In this document: positions 8,800 through 17,180 of the stretch, piece after piece
Numbering within the stretch: the stretch's first letter is position 1
Layout: every line of letters begins with the position of its first letter
Translations under genes and position numbers: made by a program
The notes under the pieces: model-generated
The model's input: the letters and a program-made list of their open reading frames with translations, nothing else
The model's database searches: none
Told to the model about the DNA's origin: nothing
DNA from: Paracoccus alcaliphilus
Lineage (GTDB): Bacteria; Pseudomonadota; Alphaproteobacteria; Rhodobacterales; Rhodobacteraceae
Length of the DNA: 64,000 bases
Reading direction: 5' to 3'
Assembly (NCBI RefSeq): GCF_028553725.1
Contig: NZ_CP067124.1
Span: forward strand, 1,126,001 to 1,190,000

Positions 8800-10226
8800 G
8801 CGGTGGACGTCTGGTCGTCGTCTCGAACCGGCTGCCCCTGGGTGAAAACCCCTCGGGCGGGCTGGTCGTGGCGCTGGAGGATGCGCTGAAGACCTCGGGC
8901 GGGCTGTGGATCGGCTTTTCGGGCGAAGCCGCGCAGGTGGCTTCGGATCATCTGGTCTTTCACGACGGGGCGTCGTTCGGGCGCGCCTCGTTCGATCTGA
9001 CGCAGGCGGATTTCGACAGCTATTATCTGGGGTTTTCCAATTCGGTGCTGTGGCCGATGTGTCATGGCCGCGCCGATCTGTCCCATATCCTGCCGGAATA
9101 TCTGGAAGGCTATCGCCGGGTGAATGCCCGCATCGCCGATCTGATGCTGCCGCATCTGCGTCCCGACGACCGCATCTGGGTGCAGGATTACCAACTGTTC
9201 CCGCTGGCCGCCGAATTGCGCAAGCGCGGCGTGACCGGCACCATCGGGCATTTCCTGCATATCCCCTTTCCCGGTCCCGCCGACTGCGCCGCCCTGCCCA
9301 ACCCGGCCGAGCTGTTTGAATGGCTGTCGCATTACGATCTGCTGGGCTTTCAGGCGCAGCGCGACCTGTCGAACCTGTCCGAAAGCGCCCGGCAGCTGAT
9401 GGATGTCGAGCCATTGGGCCATGACCGCATGCGGCTGGGCGGGCGGCTGGTGCGGCTGGGCGTCTTTCCCGTCGGCATCGACACGGCCGCCTTCATGCAA
9501 GAAGCCCGCGATGCCCCGGACGAGGACCGAATGCGGACCCTGACCGGCGCGCAGATGATGATCGGCGTTGACCGTCTGGACTATTCCAAGGGCATCCCGC
9601 AGCGGTTCCGTGCCTTCCAGATCCTGCTGGAAAACCACCCCGACATGATCGAGCGCATCGCGTTCCTGCAGATCGCGCCCCCCACGCGCGAGGCGGTGGC
9701 GGCCTATCGCGACATCCGCGAGGAAACCGAGCATCTGGCCGGGCGCATCAATGGCGAATATGCGACGATCAACTGGACGCCGATCCGCTTCATCCACCGT
9801 TCCCTGCCGCGGCGGATTCTGGCGGGGCTGTATCGGCAGGCGCATATCGGGCTGGTGACGCCGCTGGCCGACGGGATGAACCTTGTGGCCAAGGAATATG
9901 TCGCGGCGCAGAACGTCACCAATCCGGGCGTGCTGATCCTGTCGCGCTTTGCCGGCGCCGCCGATACCATGCAAGAGGCGCTGGTGATCAACCCCCATGA
10001 CCCGTGGGAACTGGCCGAGGCGATGGCAATCGCCATGCGGATGGGCGCCAACGAACGCCGCCGCCGCCATGCCGCGCTGCTGCGCGATGTGGTCGAACAT
10101 GATGTCGGCTGGTGGTCGGCCACTTATCTGGACGCGCTGGAACAGGCGGCGGCGGAACGCGGCCAGGTTGTTGATGTATCGTCAACAGATCAACAGGACC
10201 AGTCTGATCCGTTTGTTCAGCGATGA
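8796..10226 (+). CDS. otsA: Trehalose-6-phosphate synthase OtsA
   Basis: GT20 glycosyltransferase joining UDP-glucose and glucose 6-phosphate to trehalose 6-phosphate. It has 476 residues: N-terminal LVVVSNRLPLGENPSGGLV, the acceptor-site block WVQDYQLFPLAAELRK, IGHFLHIPFP, and the nucleotide-sugar site GVDRLDYSKGIPQR and GLVTPLADGMNLVAKEYVA. The ATG overlaps the otsB stop. The protein ends with a polar tail rich in Q, D and S. With otsB it forms a complete OtsAB route for osmotic or desiccation stress. Confidence 0.96.
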   Translation: MSGGRLVVVSNRLPLGENPSGGLVVALEDALKTSGGLWIGFSGEAAQVASDHLVFHDGASFGRASFDLTQADFDSYYLGFSNSVLWPMCHGRADLSHILPEYLEGYRRVNARIADLMLPHLRPDDRIWVQDYQLFPLAAELRKRGVTGTIGHFLHIPFPGPADCAALPNPAELFEWLSHYDLLGFQAQRDLSNLSESARQLMDVEPLGHDRMRLGGRLVRLGVFPVGIDTAAFMQEARDAPDEDRMRTLTGAQMMIGVDRLDYSKGIPQRFRAFQILLENHPDMIERIAFLQIAPPTREAVAAYRDIREETEHLAGRINGEYATINWTPIRFIHRSLPRRILAGLYRQAHIGLVTPLADGMNLVAKEYVAAQNVTNPGVLILSRFAGAADTMQEALVINPHDPWELAEAMAIAMRMGANERRRRHAALLRDVVEHDVGWWSATYLDALEQAAAERGQVVDVSSTDQQDQSDPFVQR

Positions 10227-10394
10227 CGACTGATCTGCATTCTTGATGTTCTGCTAAACAGACTTGCGGGGCGTTGAGGTTCTGGATCCCGATAATCCGC
10301 CGCAGCCGGGTTTGCGACGTTTTTGTGCTGGAATGCGGCGCCGCTTTCTGGTCGAAGGAGCGCGAAGCGAAAACCGGACGAGGGGGCGCAGGCG

Positions 10395-11009
10395 ATGAGC
10401 ATCCATCTTTATCAGAACGATCTGCCCGAGGATCTGAAGCTGGGGCCGGTCGTGGCCATCGATACCGAAACCATGGGACTGGATCCGCGCCGCGACCGGC
10501 TGTGTCTGGTACAGATGTCATCGGGCGATGGCGATGCGCATCTGGTCCAGATCGAGCGCGGTCAGACCGAGGCGCCGAACCTGTGCCGGATGCTGACCGA
10601 TGCCAAGGTGCTGAAGCTGTTCCATTTCGGGCGCTTCGACGTGGCGGCGCTGGAAAATGCCTTCGGCGTCGTGACCTCGCCCGTTTGGTGCACCAAGATC
10701 GCCTCGAAGCTGGTCAGGACCTATACCGACCGGCATGGGCTTAAATATCTGCTGAGCGAGTTGGTCGGTGTCGATATCAGCAAGCAGCAGCAGACCAGCG
10801 ACTGGGGCGCGGCGGATCTGTCGGATGCGCAACTGGAATATGCGGCATCCGACGTGCTGTATCTGCACAAGCTGAAGGATGTGCTGGAAGAGCGGCTGCG
10901 GCGCGAGAACCGCATGGGGCTGGCGCAGGCCTGTTTCGACTTTCTGCCGGCGCGGGCGCATCTGGACCTGCTGGGCTGGGGGGATGAAAAGGACATCTTC
11001 CACCACTAG
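10395..11009 (+). CDS. rnd: Ribonuclease D-like 3'-5' exonuclease
   Basis: DEDDy 3'-5' exonuclease domain, 204 residues. Exo I is AIDTETMGL (Asp23, Glu25), Exo II is HFGRFDVAAL, and Exo III is EYAASDVLYLHKL with the Tyr-x3-Asp pattern. The HRDC domains of the longer E. coli RNase D are absent, so this is the short alphaproteobacterial form that acts on structured RNA 3' ends. The start MSIHLYQ is preceded by GAGGGGG. A dispersed repeat separates it from kdsD. Confidence 0.9.
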   Translation: MSIHLYQNDLPEDLKLGPVVAIDTETMGLDPRRDRLCLVQMSSGDGDAHLVQIERGQTEAPNLCRMLTDAKVLKLFHFGRFDVAALENAFGVVTSPVWCTKIASKLVRTYTDRHGLKYLLSELVGVDISKQQQTSDWGAADLSDAQLEYAASDVLYLHKLKDVLEERLRRENRMGLAQACFDFLPARAHLDLLGWGDEKDIFHH

Positions 11010-11017
11010 ATTGGGCG

Positions 11018-11078
11018 GCAGGGCCGGGGGCGCTTCGCCCCCCGGACCCCCCGAGGATATTTTCGCACCAAAGATGGG
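11018..11078 (+). repeat. Dispersed hairpin repeat, copy 1 (rnd-kdsD gap)
   Basis: A GC-rich hairpin (CCGGGGGCG, CTT loop, CGCCCCCCGG) at about 11023-11046 is followed by a C-rich spacer and the motif GGATATTT, three variable bases, CACCAAAGATGGG (11055-11078). Related copies lie at 20236-20259 (minus strand) and 39833-39856. The preferred ATG of kdsD (11074) lies inside the motif. Confidence 0.7.
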
Positions 11079-12036
11079 GCCGGGTGGTTTGACGCAGGAC
11101 TATATCGAGACGGCGCGGCGGGTGATTCTGACCGAGGCGGATGCGCTGGGGTTGCTGGCGGATGGTCTGGGGCCGGAATTCACCGAGGCCGTGGACCGGA
11201 TTCTGGCGGTCAAAGGTCGGGTGATCGTGTCGGGAATGGGCAAATCGGGCCATGTCGCTAGGAAGATCGCGGCGACGCTGGCCTCGACCGGGACACCGGC
11301 GCAGTTCGTGCATCCTGCCGAGGCGAGCCATGGCGATCTGGGGATGGTCACCGAGGCCGATCTGGCGCTGGTGCTGTCCAACAGCGGCGAGACGCCGGAA
11401 CTGGCCGATCTGATCGCGCATACGCGGCGGTTCCGGATTCCGCTGATCGGGGTTGCGTCGCGCGCCGGATCGACGTTGCTGCGGCAGGCCGATGTGGCGC
11501 TGGTGCTGCCGGCGGCCGAGGAGGCCTGCGGCAATGGCATCGTGCCGACGACCTCGACCACGATGACGCTGGCTTTGGGGGACGCGATCGCCATCGCGCT
11601 GATGGAGCACCGCAAGTTCACCGCCGAGCATTTCCGCACCTTCCATCCCGGTGGCAAGCTGGGTGCGCTGCTGTCGAAGGTCGGCGATCTGATGCATCGC
11701 GACATGCCGCTGGTGCGGGACGATGCGCCGATGTCCGAGGCGCTGCTGGTGATCAGCCAGAAGGGCTATGGCGTGACCGGCGTGACCGATGCCGATGGCA
11801 GGCTGGCGGGTATCATCACCGACGGCGACCTGCGTCGTCACATGCAGGGTCTGCTGGACCGCAGCGCCGCCGAGGTGATGACCCGCAATCCGCGCATCAT
11901 CGCGCCCGACGCGCTGGCCGAGGCGGCGCTGGCCGAGATGCAGTCGCGCAAGATCACCTGTCTGTTCGTATCCGAGGGCGGGCGCCCCTGCGGCATCCTG
12001 CATATCCATGACTGTCTGCGCGCAGGGCTGGTCTGA
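11074..12036 (+). CDS. kdsD: Arabinose-5-phosphate isomerase KdsD (KpsF/GutQ family)
   Basis: Interconverts ribulose 5-phosphate and arabinose 5-phosphate, the first step toward Kdo of lipopolysaccharide. A start at 11074 gives 320 residues. The SIS sugar-isomerase domain includes RVIVSGMGKSGHVARKIAAT, HPAEASHGDLGMV and SNSGETPELADL, followed by two CBS domains (DGRLAGIITDGDLRR; RPCGILHIHDCL). The start is uncertain: the ATG lies in a dispersed repeat without a good ribosome site, and TTG at 11089 is an alternative. It is followed after 1 bp by lptC, placing Kdo supply with LPS transport. Confidence 0.9.
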   Translation: MGPGGLTQDYIETARRVILTEADALGLLADGLGPEFTEAVDRILAVKGRVIVSGMGKSGHVARKIAATLASTGTPAQFVHPAEASHGDLGMVTEADLALVLSNSGETPELADLIAHTRRFRIPLIGVASRAGSTLLRQADVALVLPAAEEACGNGIVPTTSTTMTLALGDAIAIALMEHRKFTAEHFRTFHPGGKLGALLSKVGDLMHRDMPLVRDDAPMSEALLVISQKGYGVTGVTDADGRLAGIITDGDLRRHMQGLLDRSAAEVMTRNPRIIAPDALAEAALAEMQSRKITCLFVSEGGRPCGILHIHDCLRAGLV

Positions 12037-12037
12037 G

Positions 12038-12640
12038 ATGTCGCGGCGCACCCGTATCGTTCGCGGGTTGCGGGTGTTGCTGCCGCTGCTGGCGCTGGTG
12101 ATCCTGTCCACGATGTTCCTGTTCTCGCGTCAGTCGGGGACCGAGCCGCAGATCCCCTATGCCGATGTCGATGCCGAAGAGATGGCCCGCGAACCGCGGA
12201 TGATCGCCCCCGAATATGTGGCCGTCACCGAGGACGGGGCCGAACTGACCCTGCATGCCGCTGAGGCGGCGCCTTCGGGGGCGGGCGGCTCTGCCAGCCG
12301 GCTGGCGCTGAACTGGCGGGCGCGTGACGGGCTGGTTGCCGATCTGACCGCGCCGCAATTCGGCATGGCCGAGGGGGTGATCTCGCTGAGCGGGGGGGTG
12401 CATATGGCGACCTCGTCGGGCTGGGTGGTCGATGCGCCGCGGATCGACGCGGCCACCGACCGTTCGCGGATCGTGGCAGATGAGGGGGTGACCGCCACCG
12501 CCCCCTTCGGAGAATTGAGCGCCGGGGCGATGGAGCTGGCGCCGATAGCCGACGGTCAGGACGGCGCGACCGGGGGGGAAGCCGCCGCCGGGTCGATCTT
12601 GAACTTCACTGGCGGCGTTCGTCTGATATACCGTCCCTGA
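12038..12640 (+). CDS. lptC: LPS export ABC transporter periplasmic protein LptC
   Basis: Bitopic inner-membrane protein of the Lpt bridge, passing lipopolysaccharide from LptB2FG to LptA. It has 200 residues: one N-terminal membrane segment (about 10-29, VLLPLLALVILSTMFLF) followed by a periplasmic domain with the family pattern of EYVAVTEDGAELTLHA and LSGGVHMATSSGWVV. The C-terminal part is Gly/Ala-rich. The start is one base after the kdsD stop. The weakly conserved family is recognised mainly by topology and position before lptA-lptB. Confidence 0.85.
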   Translation: MSRRTRIVRGLRVLLPLLALVILSTMFLFSRQSGTEPQIPYADVDAEEMAREPRMIAPEYVAVTEDGAELTLHAAEAAPSGAGGSASRLALNWRARDGLVADLTAPQFGMAEGVISLSGGVHMATSSGWVVDAPRIDAATDRSRIVADEGVTATAPFGELSAGAMELAPIADGQDGATGGEAAAGSILNFTGGVRLIYRP

Positions 12641-12714
12641 AACGCCGATACCCCGAGACCACCACAACCCGAAACAACAACGCCAAGGCCCCAACACCAA
12701 GGAAGGATCCGGTC

Positions 12715-13191
12715 ATGCTGCGCGCCGTGATGATTGCCCTGCTTCTGTCGGCCGGTCCCGCCGCCGCGCAGAGCGTCGCCTTCGGTGGCATGCAGCAGGA
12801 CCGTTCTGCCCCGGTCGAGGTTTCGGCCGACAATCTGGCGGTCAATCAGGCCGATGGCAGCGCCGTCTTTACCGGCAATGTGGTGATCGGGCAGGGCGCC
12901 ATGCGGCTGGCGGCCGAGCGTGTGACGGTCATCTATGGCGAGGGCGGGCAGGACCGGATCAAGGCGTTGCAGGCCGAAGGTTCGGTCACGCTGGTCAGCG
13001 GCGATGATGCCGCCGAGGCCGGGGCCGCCGATTACGATGTCGAAACCGGGGTGGTCGTGCTGACCGGCGATGTGGTGCTGACACAGGGCCGCAACGTGCT
13101 GACCGGCGACCGGGTCCGGGTCGATATCGGCGCGGGCACGGCGCAGGTCGATGGCCGCGTCCGTTCGGTCCTGCAACCCGAGGGGAACTGA
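12715..13191 (+). CDS. lptA: LPS transport periplasmic protein LptA
   Basis: Periplasmic OstA-domain protein that bridges inner and outer membrane during LPS export. It has 158 residues: a signal peptide (about 1-19, ending GPAAAQS) and a repetitive beta-jellyroll with VEVSADNLAVNQADGSAVF, GNVVIGQGAMRLAAERVTV and GDVVLTQGRNVLTGDRVRV. The ribosome site AAGGAAGG is upstream, and an unusually A/C-rich 74-base leader separates it from lptC. Its stop overlaps the lptB ATG. Confidence 0.9.
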   Translation: MLRAVMIALLLSAGPAAAQSVAFGGMQQDRSAPVEVSADNLAVNQADGSAVFTGNVVIGQGAMRLAAERVTVIYGEGGQDRIKALQAEGSVTLVSGDDAAEAGAADYDVETGVVVLTGDVVLTQGRNVLTGDRVRVDIGAGTAQVDGRVRSVLQPEGN

Positions 13192-13952
13192 TGGACGAAT
13201 CGTCTCGCATGGGGGAACGGGCGGGGCCGACCGGGCTGGCGGTGCGCGGGTTGCGCAAGTCCTATCGCAACCGGCCGGTGATTCGGGACGTCTCGGTCGA
13301 TCTGATGCGGGGCGAGGTCGTCGCGCTGCTGGGGCCGAACGGTTCGGGCAAGACCACCTGTTTTTACTGCATCGCCGGGCTGGTGCCGCTTGATGCCGGG
13401 CAGGTGATGATCGACGGGCAGGATGCGACCCGGCTGCCGATGTTTCGCCGGGCGCGGATGGGAATCGGCTATCTGCCGCAGGAAATGTCGATCTTTCGTG
13501 GGTTGACGGTCGAGCAGAACATCATGGCCGTGCTGGAGGTGGCGCAGACCGATCCGCATCACCGCCGCGACCGGCTGGAGGAGTTGCTGGGCGATTTCTC
13601 GATCACCCATCTGCGCGGCGCCCCGGCGCTGGCGTTGTCGGGGGGCGAGCGTCGCCGGGTCGAGATCGCGCGCTGTCTGGCCTCGAATCCCGGCTATCTG
13701 CTGCTGGACGAACCCTTTGCGGGCGTCGATCCGATAGCCGTGGGCGAGATCCGCGAGCTGGTCCATGATCTGAAATCGCGCGGAATCGGGGTGCTGATCA
13801 CCGATCACAATGTGCGCGAGACACTGGGAATCGTCGATCGGGCCTATATCCTGCATGATGGCCATGTGCTGATGTCGGGCACCACCGCGCAGATCGTCGA
13901 GGATCCGCGCGTCAGGCAGGTTTATCTGGGCGAAAGCTTCTCGATGGGCTGA
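13191..13952 (+). CDS. lptB: LPS export ABC transporter ATP-binding protein LptB
   Basis: Cytoplasmic ATPase of the LptB2FG transporter. It has 253 residues: Walker A GPNGSGKT (48-55), Q-loop GYLPQEMSIFRGLTVEQNI (a signature stretch of LptB), ABC signature LSGGERRRVEIARC, Walker B LLLDEPFAGVDP, and the H-loop histidine in VLITDHNVRETL. The ATG overlaps the lptA stop. In many alphaproteobacteria rpoN follows; here hpf follows directly. Confidence 0.96.
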   Translation: MDESSRMGERAGPTGLAVRGLRKSYRNRPVIRDVSVDLMRGEVVALLGPNGSGKTTCFYCIAGLVPLDAGQVMIDGQDATRLPMFRRARMGIGYLPQEMSIFRGLTVEQNIMAVLEVAQTDPHHRRDRLEELLGDFSITHLRGAPALALSGGERRRVEIARCLASNPGYLLLDEPFAGVDPIAVGEIRELVHDLKSRGIGVLITDHNVRETLGIVDRAYILHDGHVLMSGTTAQIVEDPRVRQVYLGESFSMG

Positions 13953-13998
13953 AACCCGGACGTTAGCGGGCATTTTACATTTCTGACACAGCGGACCG

Positions 13999-14028
13999 TT
14001 GACAGAACCGATTTGCTGTCACCAAATT
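13999..14028 (+). promoter_or_regulatory. Possible sigma-70 type promoter upstream of hpf
   Basis: A perfect TTGACA (13999-14004) lies in an AT-richer patch between lptB and hpf. At 17-18 bp spacing the bases CCAAATT could serve as a poor -10 element. The predicted start would leave a leader of roughly 110 bases before the hpf ATG at 14147. Only the -35 is convincing. Confidence 0.35.
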
Positions 14029-14146
14029 GGATGTATGCGGGTGGGGATCTGCCTTGCCCGCTCAACCCCGTTTTTCCGCCGCTGCCGGCCTGGGACTGAA
14101 CGGGTCGGCGCATACGGGAAGAACGGGCAACCGGAAAGGAAAAACG

Positions 14147-14722
14147 ATGCGCTATACCATCAGCGGAAAACACATCGATGTCGGCGACGCGCTTACCACG
14201 CATGTCGAGACCGAACTGGGCGAGACGATCATCAAGTACTCGCAGCGCCCGACCGACGCCACGGTCACCTTTTCCCGTGATGCGCATCAGTATCTGTGCG
14301 ACGCCGTCGTACATCTGTCCACCGGGCTGACGGTTCAGGCCCGCGCCGCCGCGACCGAGGTCTATGCCGCGTTCGAGGCCTGCCGCGAGAAGATGGACAA
14401 GCAGCTGCGCCGTTACAAGCGCCGCCTGAAGGACCACCACAAGGATCGCTCGGGGCCTGTTGAATTCGGTGCGGCGGGCATGTATGTGCTGGCCGCTGAT
14501 GAGGATGAATGGGAATCGCATGACGCAGGTCTGCAACCAATCATCATCGCGGAAATGGAAGCGCGTGTGCCGACCCTGTCGGTCGGTGACGCGGTCATGC
14601 AGATGGAGCTTGCCGGAACGCCGCTGCTGGTGTTCCGCAACGAGAAACATGGCGGCGTCAACGTCGTCCACCGCCGGGAGGACGGCAATGTCGGGTGGAT
14701 CGATCCGCGTGGCAATGGATAG
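14147..14722 (+). CDS. hpf: Ribosome hibernation promoting factor, long form
   Basis: Binds the 30S decoding region and promotes 100S ribosome dimers in stationary phase. It has 191 residues with two domains: RaiA/YfiA-like beta-alpha fold (1 to about 105, MRYTISGKHIDVGDALTTHVE, then a lysine/arginine-rich helix KQLRRYKRRLKDHHKD) and the C-terminal dimerisation domain (about 130-190, PTLSVGDAVMQMELAGTPLLVFRNE). Length and both domains define the long HPF. The start is preceded by GGAAAGGA. ptsN follows 73 bp downstream, the usual order. Confidence 0.93.
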   Translation: MRYTISGKHIDVGDALTTHVETELGETIIKYSQRPTDATVTFSRDAHQYLCDAVVHLSTGLTVQARAAATEVYAAFEACREKMDKQLRRYKRRLKDHHKDRSGPVEFGAAGMYVLAADEDEWESHDAGLQPIIIAEMEARVPTLSVGDAVMQMELAGTPLLVFRNEKHGGVNVVHRREDGNVGWIDPRGNG

Positions 14723-14795
14723 CCCCGCAAGACGCTGATTGAACCGACCGCCCTTGCATCGTGCAGGGGCGGCAGGCGCAGGAAAGTACGACTGG

Positions 14796-15260
14796 ATGCA
14801 ACTCAGCGATATCATCAGGCCAGGTGCCGTCCGTTCCTTTGGTCAGGTTACTTCGAAGAAACGGCTGTTTCAGGAACTGGCAGAACTGGCGCAAAGCGAA
14901 TACGGGCTGAACGCGCCCGAGGTTCTGGACGCGCTTCAGGAACGCGAAAGCCTGGGCCCCACGGGCGTCGGGCATGGCGTGGCCCTGCCACATGCGCGGC
15001 TGCACGGGCTGGACAAGGTCGTCGGCCTGTTCATCCGGCTGGAAAAGCCGCTGGATTTCGATGCCGTTGACCGCCAGCCGGTCGACCTGGTTTTTGGCCT
15101 GCTGGCCCCGGAAACCGGCGGCGTCGATCATCTGAAGGCTTTGGCACTGGTTTCTCGTACCTTGCGGGACGCCGATCTGCGCAGCAAGCTGCGCGCGAAC
15201 GAGGACCCCACCGCGCTTCATGCGGTTCTGGCGGCGGCACAGGGGATCAAGGCCGCCTGA
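14796..15260 (+). CDS. ptsN: Nitrogen-PTS EIIA component PtsN
   Basis: EIIA-Ntr phospho-acceptor of the regulatory nitrogen phosphotransferase system. It has 154 residues and begins MQLSDIIRPGAVRSF. The active histidine is His66 in GHGVALPHARL, and LEKPLDFDAVDRQPVDLVFGL is the second conserved block. There is no permease domain, so the role is regulatory (potassium, carbon/nitrogen balance, stringent signalling in relatives). The start is picked from family alignment; an in-frame ATG 57 bp upstream adds a non-conserved extension. Confidence 0.93.
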   Translation: MQLSDIIRPGAVRSFGQVTSKKRLFQELAELAQSEYGLNAPEVLDALQERESLGPTGVGHGVALPHARLHGLDKVVGLFIRLEKPLDFDAVDRQPVDLVFGLLAPETGGVDHLKALALVSRTLRDADLRSKLRANEDPTALHAVLAAAQGIKAA

Positions 15261-15321
15261 CGGTTTGAAAAGAATCGATTCGGCCCTATAGTGGCCCCGC
15301 ATGATCATGGGGAGGGCCATT

Positions 15322-15513
15322 ATGGACGAACAGATCAGCGATCAGGCACAACAAGGCGATGGTGGCACCCGGCTGCGTGAATATACGCGGCAGGAACGCG
15401 AAGCCGGCATGCATCCGGCCATTGCGACGCTGCGCAGCCGCCCGCAGACGCGGGGCGAGGAAAACCGCAAGACTGCCGAATTCCTTCGCATCGCGCGCGG
15501 GCGCACCACCTGA
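15322..15513 (+). CDS. Small charged hypothetical protein (63 aa)
   Basis: Reading frame MDEQISDQAQQGDGGTRLRE... ending ...RIARGRTT, 63 residues, strongly charged with no membrane segment or recognised motif. GGGGAGG sits about 8 bases before the ATG, which is the main argument for translation; an ATG at 15301 is a less likely start. It lies 61 bp after ptsN on the same strand and faces the ilvE terminator. I do not recognise the family and give no function. Confidence 0.5.
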   Translation: MDEQISDQAQQGDGGTRLREYTRQEREAGMHPAIATLRSRPQTRGEENRKTAEFLRIARGRTT

Positions 15514-15535
15514 CCTGAAAACCCGCTGCCACAAC

Positions 15536-15564
15536 GGAAAAGGGCCGCCCTGTCGGGGCGGCCC
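15536..15564 (-). terminator. Rho-independent terminator of ilvE
   Basis: On the minus strand, GGGCCGCCCC, GACA loop, GGGCGGCCC (15563-15542) is followed directly by TTTTCC. It starts about 25 bases after the ilvE stop codon. The GC stem with a U run fits an intrinsic terminator for the minus strand; no T run follows on the plus strand. Confidence 0.75.
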
Positions 15565-15588
15565 ATTCGGTCTGGTCCGATCCGGCGC

Positions 15589-16458
15589 TCAGGCCCGGAC
15601 CAGTTTCTCATAGGCTTCGGCGATGTCGCGGGTGGTGCGGCCCACCTGGAAACGCCAGTCGCCGATCTCTCCGACCGGGGTCACTTCGGCGGCGGTGCCG
15701 GTCAGGAAACACTCCTGGAACCCTTCCAGCTCTTCGGGCTTGATGTGACGTTCGTGAACGGGCGTGCCCTTGTCCTTCAGCATCTGGATGATGGTCTGGC
15801 GGGTGATGCCGTTCAGGATCGCGTCGGCCAGCGGCGTATGCACCTCGCCATCCTTGACGAAAAAGATGTTGGCGCCCGTCGCCTCGGCCACATAGCCGCG
15901 CCAGTCCATGAACAGCGCGTCCGAACAGCCCTTGGCCTCGGCCGCGTGCTTGGACATGGTGCAGATCATGTAAAGACCGGCGGCCTTGGCAGCGGTGGGG
16001 ATGGTTTCCGGGCTGGGACGCTTCCATTTCGCCACGTCCAGCTTCGCGCCCTGCCATTTCGCATCGCCGTAATAACTGCCCCATTCCCATGCCGAGATCG
16101 CCATGCGCACCGGGTTGCGCGCCGCCGAGACGCCCATATCCAGCCCCGATCCGCGCCACATCACCGCGCGCACATAGGCATTGGTAAAGCCGTTGGCCTC
16201 CAGCACCTCTTTCTTCGCCTGGTCGATCTGTTCGGCGGTATAGGGGGACTGCATGTCCAGCAGCCGGGCCGATTCGATCAGCCGCAGCGAATGTTCATGC
16301 CCCTTGAAGATCTTGCCGTCATAGCAGCGTTCGCCCTCGAATACCGAACTGGCATAGTGCAGCGCATGGGTCAGAATATGCACCTTCGCGTCGCGCCAGT
16401 CGATCAGTTCGCCATCCATCCAGATCTTGCCGTCGCGATCGTCATATGCCGCAGTCAT
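15589..16458 (-). CDS. ilvE: Branched-chain amino acid aminotransferase IlvE
   Basis: PLP fold-type IV transaminase for the last step of Leu, Ile and Val synthesis. It has 289 residues with KIWMDGELIDWRDAKVHILTH, YASSVFEGERCYDGKIF, the likely PLP lysine at 158 (TAAKAAGLYM) and YVAEATGANIFFVKDGEVHT. The start MTAAYDD is preferred over an ATG four codons earlier because GGAG is then correctly spaced. It is divergent from petP, sharing a roughly 150 bp intergenic region, and ends in an intrinsic terminator. Confidence 0.93.
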   Translation of the reverse strand: MTAAYDDRDGKIWMDGELIDWRDAKVHILTHALHYASSVFEGERCYDGKIFKGHEHSLRLIESARLLDMQSPYTAEQIDQAKKEVLEANGFTNAYVRAVMWRGSGLDMGVSAARNPVRMAISAWEWGSYYGDAKWQGAKLDVAKWKRPSPETIPTAAKAAGLYMICTMSKHAAEAKGCSDALFMDWRGYVAEATGANIFFVKDGEVHTPLADAILNGITRQTIIQMLKDKGTPVHERHIKPEELEGFQECFLTGTAAEVTPVGEIGDWRFQVGRTTRDIAEAYEKLVRA

Positions 16459-16610
16459 TTTTTTCTCCATCAGTCCAATTTGTCGATTCTTGCGCGGACC
16501 GGTCCGGAATCAGACTTTTCTTGCGTAAGATGCTTGACGGCTAGCAATCGAATCTTGGAAAGTCAACAAGTCTGCCCTATCAGGTAGCAAATTGGTGACA
16601 GGAGTGACCG

Positions 16611-17123
16611 ATGCAGGAGAATGTGCGAATTACGCCTCTGGGCAGCGAAGACCTGCTGTTTCTGACCGATGACCAGCTGCGACGGGGCATCGAGGCCATG
16701 TATTTTGCCTATCGTGCCTTCACCGCCGATCCCGACATGATCCTGACCGATCTGGATTATGGCCGGGCGCATCACCGGGCGCTGCATTTCATCAATCGCG
16801 ATCAGGGGCTGACGGTGACGTCGCTGCTGATGGTTCTGGGCGTCACCAAGCAATCGCTGAACCGGGTGCTGCGGACGCTGATCGATGACGGGCTGGTCGA
16901 AAGCCGCGTCGGCAGGCGTGACCGGCGCGAACGGCTGCTGCATCTGACGCCCAAGGGCGTGGCGCTGGAACGCCGCCTGTCCGAGGCGCAGCGGGCGCGG
17001 ATGCGTGCCGCCTATCGCAAGGCCGGGCCGCAGGCGGTCGCGGGCTTTCGCATGGTGCTGGAGGCGATGATGGACCCCGAGATGCGTTCACAGTATCAGT
17101 CGATGAAGGACCAGCCCGAATAG
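16611..17123 (+). CDS. petP: MarR-family transcriptional regulator PetP
   Basis: Winged-helix MarR-type protein of 170 residues. The wHTH covers about 45-120: LTVTSLLMVLGVTKQSLNRVLRTLIDDGLVESR followed by the wing GRRDRRERLLHLTPKG. In Rhodobacter capsulatus petP precedes petR, and the pair affects cytochrome bc1 and c synthesis; the same order here supports the name. petR follows 57 bp downstream. The effector is unknown. Confidence 0.82.
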   Translation: MQENVRITPLGSEDLLFLTDDQLRRGIEAMYFAYRAFTADPDMILTDLDYGRAHHRALHFINRDQGLTVTSLLMVLGVTKQSLNRVLRTLIDDGLVESRVGRRDRRERLLHLTPKGVALERRLSEAQRARMRAAYRKAGPQAVAGFRMVLEAMMDPEMRSQYQSMKDQPE

Positions 17124-17180
17124 GCCGCCCCGAACCGGATTGCCCGACCAGACCTTGCCCGAACAGACGGAGCCTTAGGC

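Noticed and set aside
10227..10394. Possible small RNA between otsA and rnd
   Set aside because: The gap has no convincing promoter plus terminator pair and no strong fold; nothing supported.
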